Assembly: GCF_036013915.1 (NCBI RefSeq)
Contig: NZ_CP107899.1
Span: forward strand, 4,588,001 to 4,652,000
Source of the DNA: Streptomyces sp. NBC_00464
Lineage (GTDB): Bacteria > Actinomycetota > Actinomycetes > Streptomycetales > Streptomycetaceae
Direction: 5' to 3'
Length of the DNA: 64,000 nucleotides
Under the pieces are notes generated by a model that was not told where the DNA came from, ran no database searches, and saw only the letters and a program-made list of their open reading frames with translations. Of this stretch, positions 8,258 to 15,723 are shown one piece after another. How positions within the stretch are numbered: position 1 is the first letter of the stretch; each line of letters opens with the position of its first letter. A program made the translations under genes and the position numbers.

Positions 8258-8476
8258 ATGGACGACTCGCAGCACGTCACGTACGACATCGGCGCGGAGA
8301 TCGACGCTCTCCGCGCCGCGCTCACCGCGCACGGCATCACCCTCCCCTCGCTCGGTGTCGACCCCCTGACCCTTGCCGCGCGTACGACCCGGCCGCCGCT
8401 GATTGCGCTCGGCAACTGCAACGCGGTCACCGCGCGTCGGCTGGCCGAGGCGCTGCGCCTGGCGGCCGGGGGGTGA
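8258..8476 (+). CDS. Small protein upstream of the WhiJ-type ATPase, 72 aa
   Basis: 72 residues (starts MDDSQHVTYDIG, then AEIDALRAALTAHGITLPSL). It is predicted helical, with one Cys in ALGNCNAVTARRLAEALRLA. The start could also be a GTG at 8243; AAAGG at 8238-8242 is a little far from the ATG. Its stop overlaps the ATPase GTG as GTGA, so the two are coupled. I do not recognise a named domain. Its position in the divergent arm of a WhiJ-type locus suggests a fourth partner of that system. Confidence 0.7.
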   Translation: MDDSQHVTYDIGAEIDALRAALTAHGITLPSLGVDPLTLAARTTRPPLIALGNCNAVTARRLAEALRLAAGG

Positions 8477-8886
8477 CGGCCGTGCTGCCGATCTCGGTGG
8501 ACCTGTTCGCCGTACCGAAGGCCGTACCGGAGGTGCGGCGGATACTGCGGGCGCGGTTCGGGGCTGCGGATGTGGGGGATCTGGCGCTGTGCGTAAGTGA
8601 GTTGCTGTCCAACGTGATCGAGCACCTCGGTGAGGGGACGCCGGTCACGCTGCGGATCAGCGGTACACGGGCCGGCCGTATCCGTGTCGCGGTGAGCGAT
8701 CCCGCGCCCGGTGTCTGGCCGGTGCTCCGGTTCGCCGGTGCCGACCGCACGTCCGGGCGGGGGCTGCTGCTCGTGGATGCGCTGGCGCTGGGATGGGGCG
8801 TGGAGCAGGGGCCGTACAGGAAGACCGTGTGGTGCGAGCTGAGGGCCCCTGCCGGGCCGGGCCTTGTCGTCGGGGTCAGATCTTGA
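8473..8886 (+). CDS. HATPase (anti-sigma-factor-like ATP-binding protein)
   Basis: 137 residues from the overlapping GTG. GHKL-type motifs are visible: the N box ELLSNVIEH (about 43-51), the SDPAPG box (about 75-80) and the glycine lid GRGLLLVDAL (about 95-104). It resembles the RsbW/SpoIIAB-like and AbaA-locus ATPases found with WhiJ-type regulators. It probably binds or phosphorylates a partner protein rather than a sigma factor; no sigma gene is nearby. Its last 11 bp overlap the convergent asnB end. Confidence 0.88.
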   Translation: MTAVLPISVDLFAVPKAVPEVRRILRARFGAADVGDLALCVSELLSNVIEHLGEGTPVTLRISGTRAGRIRVAVSDPAPGVWPVLRFAGADRTSGRGLLLVDALALGWGVEQGPYRKTVWCELRAPAGPGLVVGVRS

Positions 8887-10705
8887 CCGTCGGACGGTGG
8901 AGGTCGAACCATGCGCCCAGGTCGAGGGTCCGTTCCAGGAGCATGCGCTGCTGCTGGTTCAGGTCGGCGGCCGGGAGGCTGGTGGCTTCGGTGAGGCGCT
9001 CACGGTTGACCAGGTCAGTCGCCGCGTGCCCGGTTCGCAGCAGGCCGGCTCCCTGGGACTGGATGGCCTCGACATAGGCGGGGTCGAACGTGCCCGGATA
9101 TCCGCTCTTCTTGCGGTTGGCGACCGATGCGGGCAGGACGTCCCGGGTGGCGGCGCGCAGCAGGCTCTTCTCGCGGCCGTCGAAGGTCTTGAGGGACCAG
9201 GGGGCGTTGAAGACGTACTGCACGAGACGGTGGTCGCAGAACGGGACGCGGACCTCCAGGCCGACGGCCATGCTCATCCGGTCCTTGCGGTCCAGGAGGA
9301 TCTGCACCATACGGGTCAGATGGAGGTAACTGACCACCCGCATACGCTGATCGAGGCCGGTCTCACCGTCCAGGACGGGGGTCTCCGCGACGGCCGTGCG
9401 GTAGCTCTCGGTGATGTACTCGCCCAGGCCGAGCGCGGGCTTGAGGTCCTCGCTGATCTGGCCGCCCGATTCAACCAGTGAGTGCGGGCCCGCCAGCCAG
9501 GGGAACGTCTCGGCGTAACGCCGCTCGTCGTGGAACCACGGATAGCCGCCGAACACCTCGTCCGCCGACTCGCCGGAGAGCGCCACGGTGGAGTGGCGGC
9601 GGACGGCGGCGAAGAGCAGATAGAGGGAGTTGTCGCGGTCGCCGATGCCGGTCGGCAGGTCACGGGCGCCGACGGCCGCGCGGCGGACCTCGGGGGCCGA
9701 CAGTGCTTCCCCGTCCAGGACGATGTCCTGGTGGGCGCAGCCGACGTGTTCGGCGAGGGCGTGGACGTAGGGGGTGTCCTGCGTGGGCGAGACGTCGATG
9801 GCCTGGAAGTGCTTGTCCTGATCGGGGAAGTCGACGGCGAAGCTGCGTACCGTCTCGCCCTGGGGTGCGAGGTGGATCTGTGACAGGGCGGTGAGCGCGG
9901 AGGAGTCCAGGCCGCCGGACAGCAGGGTGCAGCGGGGCACGTCGGCGACGAGCTGGCGCTGGACGATGTCGTCGAGTAACTCGCGTACGTGCGCGACTGT
10001 TTGGTCCTTGGTGTCGGTGTGCGGCTCGGAACGCAGCTGCCAGTAGGTGTGGCGGCGCAGGCCGCCGCGGTCGAGGACGATGATCTCGCCGGGCCGCACC
10101 TCGTGCATGCCTTCCCAGACGGCGGCGCCGGGGGTTTTGGCCCCGGCGAAGAGCTCGCGCAGTCCGTCGAGGCCGACGACGGGGGCGACAGTGGGGTTGG
10201 CCAGAATGGCCTTGGGCTCCGAGCCGAAGATGACGCCGTCCTCGGTCTCGTAGTAGTAGAAGGGCTTGATGCCCATCCGGTCGCGGATCATCACCAGGCG
10301 CTCGGTGCGGGTGTCCCAGATGGCGAAGGCGTACATGCCGTTGAGGTGTTCCACGAGCTTCTCGCCCCACACGACGTAGCCACGCAGCACTACTTCGGTG
10401 TCGGAGTCGGTGTCGAACCGCTGTCCGGCGCGGCGCAGTTCCGCGCGCAGCTCGGTGAAGTTGTACGCCTCGCCGGAGTAGACCATGCAGACCGCCCCGT
10501 CCGGGGTGTCCACGGTCATCGGCTGTGCACCGCCCGGCAGGTCGATCACGGCGAGCCGCCGGTGGCCCAGGGCGGCGTGGGGTGCCACCCATACGCCCGC
10601 GGCGTCGGGGCCGCGGCACGACATGGTCTGCGTCATGGCGTCGATGTCGTCCCGGTGCTCCGTCAGATCACGCCGGTAGGAGACCCAGCCAGTGATTCCG
10701 CACAT
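8876..10705 (-). CDS. asnB: Asparagine synthase, glutamine-hydrolysing
   Basis: 609 residues. Cys2 (MCGITGW) is the class II glutaminase nucleophile, so the start is fixed. SGEAYNFTELR and the RGPD loop belong to the glutaminase half. The synthetase half carries the pyrophosphate loop SGGLDSS (263-269) and GESADEVFGGYPWF. It converts aspartate, glutamine and ATP to asparagine. Homologues also act in natural-product or cell-wall amidation, but no such cluster is visible here. The upstream region has three alternating ACAGG half-sites. Confidence 0.95.
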   Translation of the reverse strand: MCGITGWVSYRRDLTEHRDDIDAMTQTMSCRGPDAAGVWVAPHAALGHRRLAVIDLPGGAQPMTVDTPDGAVCMVYSGEAYNFTELRAELRRAGQRFDTDSDTEVVLRGYVVWGEKLVEHLNGMYAFAIWDTRTERLVMIRDRMGIKPFYYYETEDGVIFGSEPKAILANPTVAPVVGLDGLRELFAGAKTPGAAVWEGMHEVRPGEIIVLDRGGLRRHTYWQLRSEPHTDTKDQTVAHVRELLDDIVQRQLVADVPRCTLLSGGLDSSALTALSQIHLAPQGETVRSFAVDFPDQDKHFQAIDVSPTQDTPYVHALAEHVGCAHQDIVLDGEALSAPEVRRAAVGARDLPTGIGDRDNSLYLLFAAVRRHSTVALSGESADEVFGGYPWFHDERRYAETFPWLAGPHSLVESGGQISEDLKPALGLGEYITESYRTAVAETPVLDGETGLDQRMRVVSYLHLTRMVQILLDRKDRMSMAVGLEVRVPFCDHRLVQYVFNAPWSLKTFDGREKSLLRAATRDVLPASVANRKKSGYPGTFDPAYVEAIQSQGAGLLRTGHAATDLVNRERLTEATSLPAADLNQQQRMLLERTLDLGAWFDLHRPTVKI

Positions 10706-10810
10706 GCGAACCTCGATTCACTCGATCGAAGATGGTTGCCTCGGACGACTGTTGCTCTATGCATGCAGTGCGTCCACGTCGAGTCGCCAATTGCTTGTGT
10801 GGTATTTCAG

Positions 10811-10836
10811 ACAGGTAAATTCCTGTTAACGACAGG
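10811..10836 (-). promoter_or_regulatory. Putative operator upstream of asnB with three ACAGG half-sites
   Basis: ACAGG (10811), CCTGT (10822) and ACAGG (10832) alternate in orientation, forming two overlapping inverted repeats in an AT-richer patch about 110 bp upstream of the asnB start. This pattern fits a dimeric regulator. Which one is unknown. Confidence 0.45.
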
Positions 10837-10989
10837 TTTCGCGGGGGCCTGGAAACTTTGAGCCAATCACGCGACGAGAGCGGAATGCGCCGGGCGGGCT
10901 GCATCGGTGAGTGAGCCGGCCCCGGGTCGGGCGTCGCTTCGCTACGCGTCGCGTTGCGTCCGGCCGTGGATCGTGGACGAGGCGAGAGG

Positions 10990-11112
10990 ATGCGTCAGTT
11001 CGGTGAGGAGAACGACTACCCCGTCCTCCGTTGGCCGGACTTCAAGAACGACCCCGAACTCGTCACAGAAGCTCGGATGGTCGCGGCCTCCGTACTCGAC
11101 GCGAGGGACTGA
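10990..11112 (+). CDS. Possible short or remnant ORF, 40 aa
   Basis: The frame reads MRQFGEENDYPVLRW and ends MVAASVLDARD. GC at third positions is high and AGAGG precedes the ATG closely. There is no recognisable domain. It may be a tiny real gene or the remnant of a larger one, so it is low confidence. Confidence 0.3.
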   Translation: MRQFGEENDYPVLRWPDFKNDPELVTEARMVAASVLDARD

Positions 11113-11405
11113 CTGCGGGGAGAGGCCATGGACGACGTGCAACTCCACTTCGCGATCCACGACATGGCGCTCGCCACCGAGCGACAATGACGGCTCCGAG
11201 GATCACCGGGCTGCTGGTGTCAGCCCCATCAAGGCGCCCGGTATGGCGCCATCCGGCGGAAGGCAACGGCCGAATGCCGAAGGCAGGAGCATCGATGCGT
11301 CGTCACCATCACTCTGCCCAGCCCGACCCCGCCAGTCCTGAGTCGGCTGCTAGCCTCCGGGCGGATTGAGCCGCACCATCCAGAGTGCGCGCGTCAGGGG
11401 GGAAC

Positions 11406-11675
11406 ATGTTCGGCGTCATGGCGGGGCTGGTCGTTGCGTTGGTCTTCGCGATAGGTGGCACTCGGGTCGCCCTCAATATTCGAGGTGCCGCCACCTCGAT
11501 GGCGCGGCGCCGCGAAGAGAACGTGGACTTGCAACGGCAGGCCCAGGGAATGCTCGGCGCCGCACCCGTCATCTGGCCTGTGGCGGTCTTTCGCTGCGTA
11601 GGCGCGGCCGCCGGGTTGGTCGGCCTGGCGGGGGTGCTGTTGGCGGTGTTGTTCCTCGCCCCCGCCATCGCCTGA
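11406..11675 (+). CDS. Small membrane protein, 89 aa
   Basis: From ATG 11406, preceded by AGGGGGGA, the protein has two hydrophobic segments (VMAGLVVALVFAIGG near residues 4-18, and a second at about 55-88, GLVGLAGVLLAVLFLA) joined by a basic, Arg/Gln-rich loop. No family is recognised. Codon use and the promoter-like upstream sequence support it. 11676-11854 downstream shows no gene. Confidence 0.6.
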   Translation: MFGVMAGLVVALVFAIGGTRVALNIRGAATSMARRREENVDLQRQAQGMLGAAPVIWPVAVFRCVGAAAGLVGLAGVLLAVLFLAPAIA

Positions 11676-11854
11676 GCTCGCACGAACTCACGTCGCCGGG
11701 ACAACACCTCGCGAACCCCCGCCTCAACTGGCCTCATGGGTGAGCTGGTTCTCCGTAGGCGCCCCAGTTCAGGAGCCGGACGAGGTCCCCATGAGGGTCA
11801 TCGGACAGGCCCTGGAGTGGAGCCAGCCCGGAGAGCCACTGGCGGGAGGGACGG

Positions 11855-12892
11855 TCAGCGCAGCTTGAGTTGTTCGCGGAGTCGATTCACGTGTGCCTGG
11901 ATGTCGCGCTCGATGCTGGGGGCATCGGCGGATGTCGGATGGGCTTCGGGGCGCCGGGAGGGCCGGCCGCAGGGTGCGCACAGGCCGTCGCGGAAGGCGT
12001 CGGCCTTGCCGGGGGCGCCGCAGTCGGTGCACTCGACCATCAGGCGGGGTGTGGGAGTGCCGGGCGGTGCGGGTGCCGGGGTGGCGGGCTGTCGGGGCGG
12101 GAGCTTGGTGATGAGGCGCTTCCTGACGAAGCCGAGGGGCGAGTCGACGGTCGCGGGAAGCCCTGCGGTAACGGTGTGGACGAGGTAGTCGGCATCCACA
12201 CCGCGTGCGAACCATGTGGCGGCCAGATCCTCCAGCTCCCGGCAGTCGTCCTCGGAGAGCCCCAGGCGCTTGTCGGCGGGGCCCAGCCGGGTCAGGGCGA
12301 GGTAGGCGGGTGACGAGTCTCCCGGCGTGGTGGGCTGCGGCTGCTCGGTACGCTGGGGTGGTACGACCGGCGCCGACGCGGGCGTGACGGGCTCTACGGG
12401 TACCGCCGGGGCGGCGGGCTCGGCCGGGACCCACGGCGGCGGGGGCGTGGCCGACGCGATCACCAGTTGCGGTTGCGGCAGGCGGTGGCGCGCCTCGGCG
12501 GTGAGGAAGGTGTTCCACCACTCGTTGTCGCGGGCCGTGCGCGACCAGAAGGTGCGGGTGACCCAACGGAGGTTGTCGCCGTCCCCGACCGCGCACCGCG
12601 CTTGGCGGAGGTGCCCGGCCACGCCTAGGGCCCGCAGCGCACTGCCGACGGCCATCTGTCCGTACAGCGGCTGGCATTTGGCGAGCGACTTGATGTTCAT
12701 GGCCGCACCCTCGGGGAGCGCGTCGACGTATCCGGCGATGTACCGCTCCCGCACCGGCAGAAACGCGAAGTCGTCGGCGCGCGCCGGGAGCTGGTCCGGG
12801 ACGGACCGTTTGCCGTAGCCGGGGCTGGCCTTCGGGCACGGGGCCGGGACTGCGGGGGGCGGCAGGGCAGGACTAAAGTTCTGGGTAGCCAC
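11855..12892 (-). CDS. Winged-helix (MarR-like) DNA-binding protein with C-terminal zinc ribbon
   Basis: 345 residues from GTG 12892, preceded by AGAAAGGCGA. Residues about 45-140 (FAFLPVRERYIAGYVDALPE, then AAMNIKSLAKCQPLYGQMAV and ALGVAGHLRQAR) match a helix-turn-helix family often labelled MarR-like in Streptomyces. The middle is Pro/Ala/Val-rich and probably disordered. The C-terminus holds a four-Cys ribbon, CTDCG then GLCAPCG. The role is unknown; its accessory surroundings suggest a mobile or strain-specific origin. The real domain boundaries are uncertain. Confidence 0.7.
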   Translation of the reverse strand: MATQNFSPALPPPAVPAPCPKASPGYGKRSVPDQLPARADDFAFLPVRERYIAGYVDALPEGAAMNIKSLAKCQPLYGQMAVGSALRALGVAGHLRQARCAVGDGDNLRWVTRTFWSRTARDNEWWNTFLTAEARHRLPQPQLVIASATPPPPWVPAEPAAPAVPVEPVTPASAPVVPPQRTEQPQPTTPGDSSPAYLALTRLGPADKRLGLSEDDCRELEDLAATWFARGVDADYLVHTVTAGLPATVDSPLGFVRKRLITKLPPRQPATPAPAPPGTPTPRLMVECTDCGAPGKADAFRDGLCAPCGRPSRRPEAHPTSADAPSIERDIQAHVNRLREQLKLR

Positions 12893-13353
12893 GAGATCGC
12901 CTTTCTGGGTTGCGATCTTGGGTGAGACCCCGGCCGGTGCTTTCAACGCCGCGTCGGGGTCGCTTCGTTGAGGGGCACGGTAAGCAGCCGCGACGCGGTG
13001 CCGCAAGTCGGTCACAAATGGTCACACTTGCTCGCCGTTACGGGGTTGGGAGGTGGGTAGGTTTTCCCAACCTTCTTCATTTACCTACCGGTTGTAGGGC
13101 ATCGCTCGAATCTCGAAACCCGGAACTCGACGCACGGATCCCGAGGCCCAAGACTCGGGTGGAACCCCCACCCTGTACCCACGAAAGAGTGAACAGGGCC
13201 TTCCGGGACTCGAACCCCGAACCCCGAGCCTCGAATCCCGAATCCCGAGCCTCGAATCCCGAATCCCGAATCCCGAATCCCGAATCCCGAATCCCGGACC
13301 CCGGAGCCAGGGAGCGTCCGGGCGTCGACGGCGCACCAACCGCCCGCGCACCC
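12893..13353. other. Non-coding gap with a heptamer array
   Basis: This is the promoter side of the winged-helix gene, followed by a short AT-richer patch around 13060-13095 and then the 7-bp tandem array. No convincing gene is seen on either strand; the open frames across it are repeat artefacts. Confidence 0.6.
13211..13301. repeat. Tandem 7-bp repeat, 13 units
   Basis: Thirteen head-to-tail 7-bp units based on CGAATCC, with variants CGAACCC, CGAGCCT and CGGACCC. Six identical units run from 13253 to 13294. The length is not a multiple of three, so it is unlikely to be coding. It lies just beyond the end of the TetR gene. Confidence 0.95.
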
Positions 13354-14004
13354 CTACCTCAGCGCCGCCTCCAGCGCGTCGAACGTCGCGCACACCCGTG
13401 TCCTGTGGTCGTCCACCAGTGCCTCGGCGGCCTCCCCCGCCAGCAGGCGGCGGGCGGTGGTGACGTAGGCCGAGCGGTAGGCGGCGACGATCAGGGCCGC
13501 CGCGAAGGCCGGGTCGGCGGATCCGGAGTCGGTCTCCGCGAGGGCTCGGGCCAGGGCATCCTCCACCTCCTCGACGGCCTCGCGGGCGCGGGCGCGCAGG
13601 GCGGGCGACGCGATGACGATCCGCCAGAAGGCGGGGAAGTCGTCGTCCACTGCGGACAGTGGGTGGCGCTGATCGATGAGTTCGAGTGCCAGGTGGCGCA
13701 GTGCGCCCAGCGGGGACTCGTTCGGCCCTCGCAGCCGCACGGCCCCGGTGAACAGTTCGATCGCCTGGGGGGTGCGGTCGAGGAAGAGGTCCTCCTTGCG
13801 CGGGAAGTAGTTGAAGACCGTCATGACGGAGACCTCGGCGGCCCGGGCGACATCCGCGACCGTCACATCGTCGAAGCCGTCCGCGAGGAACAGCCCCGTC
13901 GCCACATCCGAGATCCGCTGCCGCATCGCCCGCTTCTTGCGCTCCCGCAGGGGCAGTGCGGCTGCTTCGCGGGCTTCCGGTTCCTTCGTCATGACGGAAA
14001 GCAT
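13354..14004 (-). CDS. TetR family regulator
   Basis: 216 residues, or 212 if the ATG at 13992 is used. The N-terminal helix-turn-helix includes RQRISDVATGLFLADGFDDV and ARAAEVSVMTVFNYFPRKED. The C-terminal part is a typical helical ligand domain. It is divergent from the FAD monooxygenase with 51 bp between starts, a standard local-repressor arrangement. It likely controls that enzyme, possibly sensing its substrate. Confidence 0.92.
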   Translation of the reverse strand: MLSVMTKEPEAREAAALPLRERKKRAMRQRISDVATGLFLADGFDDVTVADVARAAEVSVMTVFNYFPRKEDLFLDRTPQAIELFTGAVRLRGPNESPLGALRHLALELIDQRHPLSAVDDDFPAFWRIVIASPALRARAREAVEEVEDALARALAETDSGSADPAFAAALIVAAYRSAYVTTARRLLAGEAAEALVDDHRTRVCATFDALEAALR

Positions 14005-14010
14005 ATCGAG

Positions 14011-14035
14011 AAACCTATAGCGAATACATAGTTTT
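14011..14035. promoter_or_regulatory. Putative TetR operator between the regulator and the monooxygenase
   Basis: Arms AAACCTAT and ATAGTTTT pair in 7 of 8 positions across a 9-bp spacer. It fills the middle of the 51-bp divergent gap, where a bound dimer would block both promoters. Confidence 0.6.
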
Positions 14036-14055
14036 AGTGACTACAGTTACCTGTC

Positions 14056-15687
14056 ATGGATCTCATGACGCACTACGACGTGGTGGTCGCCGGTGCCGGG
14101 CCCGTAGGCCTGATGCTCGGCTGCGAACTTCGACTCGGCGGGGTGACCCGCGTATTGGTCGTCGAGCGCCTGGCCGAAGTGGACGAGACGATCAAGGCGG
14201 GGGCCATCAACACCCCCACCGCCGTGGCCCTCGACCGGCGGGGGTTTCTGCCCGCGCTGGTGAAGGTCCATCAGGAGGCTATGGACCGGTTTCGGGAGTT
14301 CCAGCGGGCGCGCGGCGGGGACGGGAGCGCTCCGCCGCCCCCGAAGTTCGCCGGGCACTTCGCCGGGATCATGCTGGATGCGGCCCTGCTCGATGCGGCG
14401 GATCCGGCCTTCGCCGACGTCGGTCCGGCAGGGGACGTGGGCATGGTGGCGCAGTCCTCGCTGGAGCGGCTGCTCGCCGGCCGCGCCGGGGAGCTCGGCG
14501 TCGAGCTGCGTCGTGGGGTCGAGTTGACCGGTTTCGAGCAGGACGACGACGGGGTGACGGTGCACCTGTCGCCGGTCGACGGCTCGGCGCCCGAGTCCGT
14601 ACGGGCGGGCCGGCTGGTCGGCTGCGACGGCGGACGCAGCGTCGTGCGCAAGCTCGCCGGATTCGACTTCCCCGGTACGCCGCCGGAGATCACCGGTTAC
14701 CAGGCGCTGGCCGGTCTGACCGGCGCCGAAGGGCTCGCGGCAGGCTGGACCGCGACGGACACAGGCGTGTACACGCACGGACCGGTGCCCGGTCGCATCC
14801 TCACCGTCGAGTTCGACGGGCCGCCCGTCGACCGCACGGCGCCCGTCACCGCCGCGGAGTTGCAGGCCAGTCTGCGCCGGGTCTCCGGCGTGGACGTCAC
14901 CGTGACCGAGGTGCGCACGGTGACGCGGTTCACCGACAACTGCCGTCAGGCCGCGAGCTATCGGGCCGGCCGTGTGCTGCTCGCGGGCGACGCGGCCCAC
15001 GTGCACTCGCCGTTCGGCGGGCAGGGGTTGAACCTCGGCATGGGGGACGCCATGAACCTGGGCTGGAAGCTCGCTGCCGTGGCGTGCGGCCGGGCGCCGG
15101 AGAGCCTCCTCGACTCGTACACGAGCGAACGGCATCCGATCGGCGCATGGGTGCTGGACTGGACGCGCGCCCAGATCGCGCTCATGCGGCCGGAGTCGCA
15201 CGCGCGCAAGCTGCGCGAGGTGTTCACCGATATGACTCGTACCGTCGACGGCACCACGCACCTGGTCAAGAAGATCTCCGGTGTCTGGCAGCACTATGAC
15301 CTGCCGGGCGGCCATCCGCTGGTCGGCAGCAGCGCCCCCGACCTGGAATTCGCTGACGGCACCCGGCTCGCCGACCACCTTCACGGCGGCCGCGGCCTGC
15401 TTCTCGACCTGGCCGACGATCCGGGGCTGCGTGCTGTGGCCGAGGGCTACGGAGACCAGGTGGACGTCCGGACCGTCGGCTGTCCCGGGCGGCCGGAGCT
15501 GTCCGGACTGCTGGTGCGACCGGACGGGTTCACGGCATGGGCTGCGGATCGCCTCGGGGTGGGCGCCCCGGGCAAGCCGGAGGACGCCTTGGCCGACGCG
15601 CTGGAGCGGTGGTTCGGGGCGCCTGCGGGGGGTGGCGCGGGGGCTCCGTCCCCGGACCGCCGCTCCTCAATCGTCGGAGGGGCTTGA
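14056..15687 (+). CDS. FAD-dependent aromatic monooxygenase (PHBH type)
   Basis: 543 residues; an ATG at 14065 is an alternative start. The Rossmann motif VVVAGAGPVGLMLGCEL opens the protein. The second FAD signature GDAAHVHSPFGGQGLN and LGWKLAAVACG follow, then a thioredoxin-like C-terminal domain. Such enzymes hydroxylate phenols or polyketide-like aromatics, or act in antibiotic inactivation. The substrate is unknown. The final residues (PSPDRRSSIVGGA) are encoded by a genus-typical dispersed repeat rather than conserved protein sequence. Confidence 0.92.
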   Translation: MDLMTHYDVVVAGAGPVGLMLGCELRLGGVTRVLVVERLAEVDETIKAGAINTPTAVALDRRGFLPALVKVHQEAMDRFREFQRARGGDGSAPPPPKFAGHFAGIMLDAALLDAADPAFADVGPAGDVGMVAQSSLERLLAGRAGELGVELRRGVELTGFEQDDDGVTVHLSPVDGSAPESVRAGRLVGCDGGRSVVRKLAGFDFPGTPPEITGYQALAGLTGAEGLAAGWTATDTGVYTHGPVPGRILTVEFDGPPVDRTAPVTAAELQASLRRVSGVDVTVTEVRTVTRFTDNCRQAASYRAGRVLLAGDAAHVHSPFGGQGLNLGMGDAMNLGWKLAAVACGRAPESLLDSYTSERHPIGAWVLDWTRAQIALMRPESHARKLREVFTDMTRTVDGTTHLVKKISGVWQHYDLPGGHPLVGSSAPDLEFADGTRLADHLHGGRGLLLDLADDPGLRAVAEGYGDQVDVRTVGCPGRPELSGLLVRPDGFTAWAADRLGVGAPGKPEDALADALERWFGAPAGGGAGAPSPDRRSSIVGGA

Positions 15688-15688
15688 G
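15637..15688 (+). repeat. Streptomyces-type dispersed repeat forming the 3' end of the monooxygenase
   Basis: The segment reads GGGGGCTCCGTCCCC, then CGCTCCTCAATCG and GGAGGGGCTTGA. From memory, close copies occur in many Streptomyces intergenic regions. Here it supplies the last codons and the stop. Confidence 0.65.
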
Positions 15689-15723
15689 GCAGGGCCTTCG
15701 CAGGAGTGTGAGGAGCGGCCCCG

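Larger units (their letters stand above)
10706..11405. other. 700-bp region with few genes between asnB and the membrane protein
   Basis: The first ~150 bp are the AT-richer asnB promoter region. From about 10900 the sequence is GC-rich but lacks a convincing long gene. Only a 40-codon ORF (10990-11112) has coding-like codon bias. A possible -10 (TAGCCT, near 11352) precedes the gene at 11406. It may be decayed coding DNA. Confidence 0.5.

Noticed and set aside
10907..11341. Two long overlapping ORFs in the asnB-membrane protein gap
   Set aside because: Composition and lack of ribosome sites do not support them; only the 40-codon ORF is kept, at low confidence.
11309..11737. Minus-strand ORF opposite the small membrane protein
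   Set aside because: The plus-strand frame has clear membrane helices and a ribosome site; the minus frame shows no features.
13185..13230. A tRNA-like T-arm (GGGGTTCGAGTCC on the minus strand) near the heptamer array
   Set aside because: The T-stem has a mismatch, no matching 5' acceptor strand or anticodon arm is found, and the upstream bases are the repeat array. It is best read as repeat sequence.
13211..13301. CRISPR array
   Set aside because: Repeats are 7 bp with no spacers and there are no cas genes.
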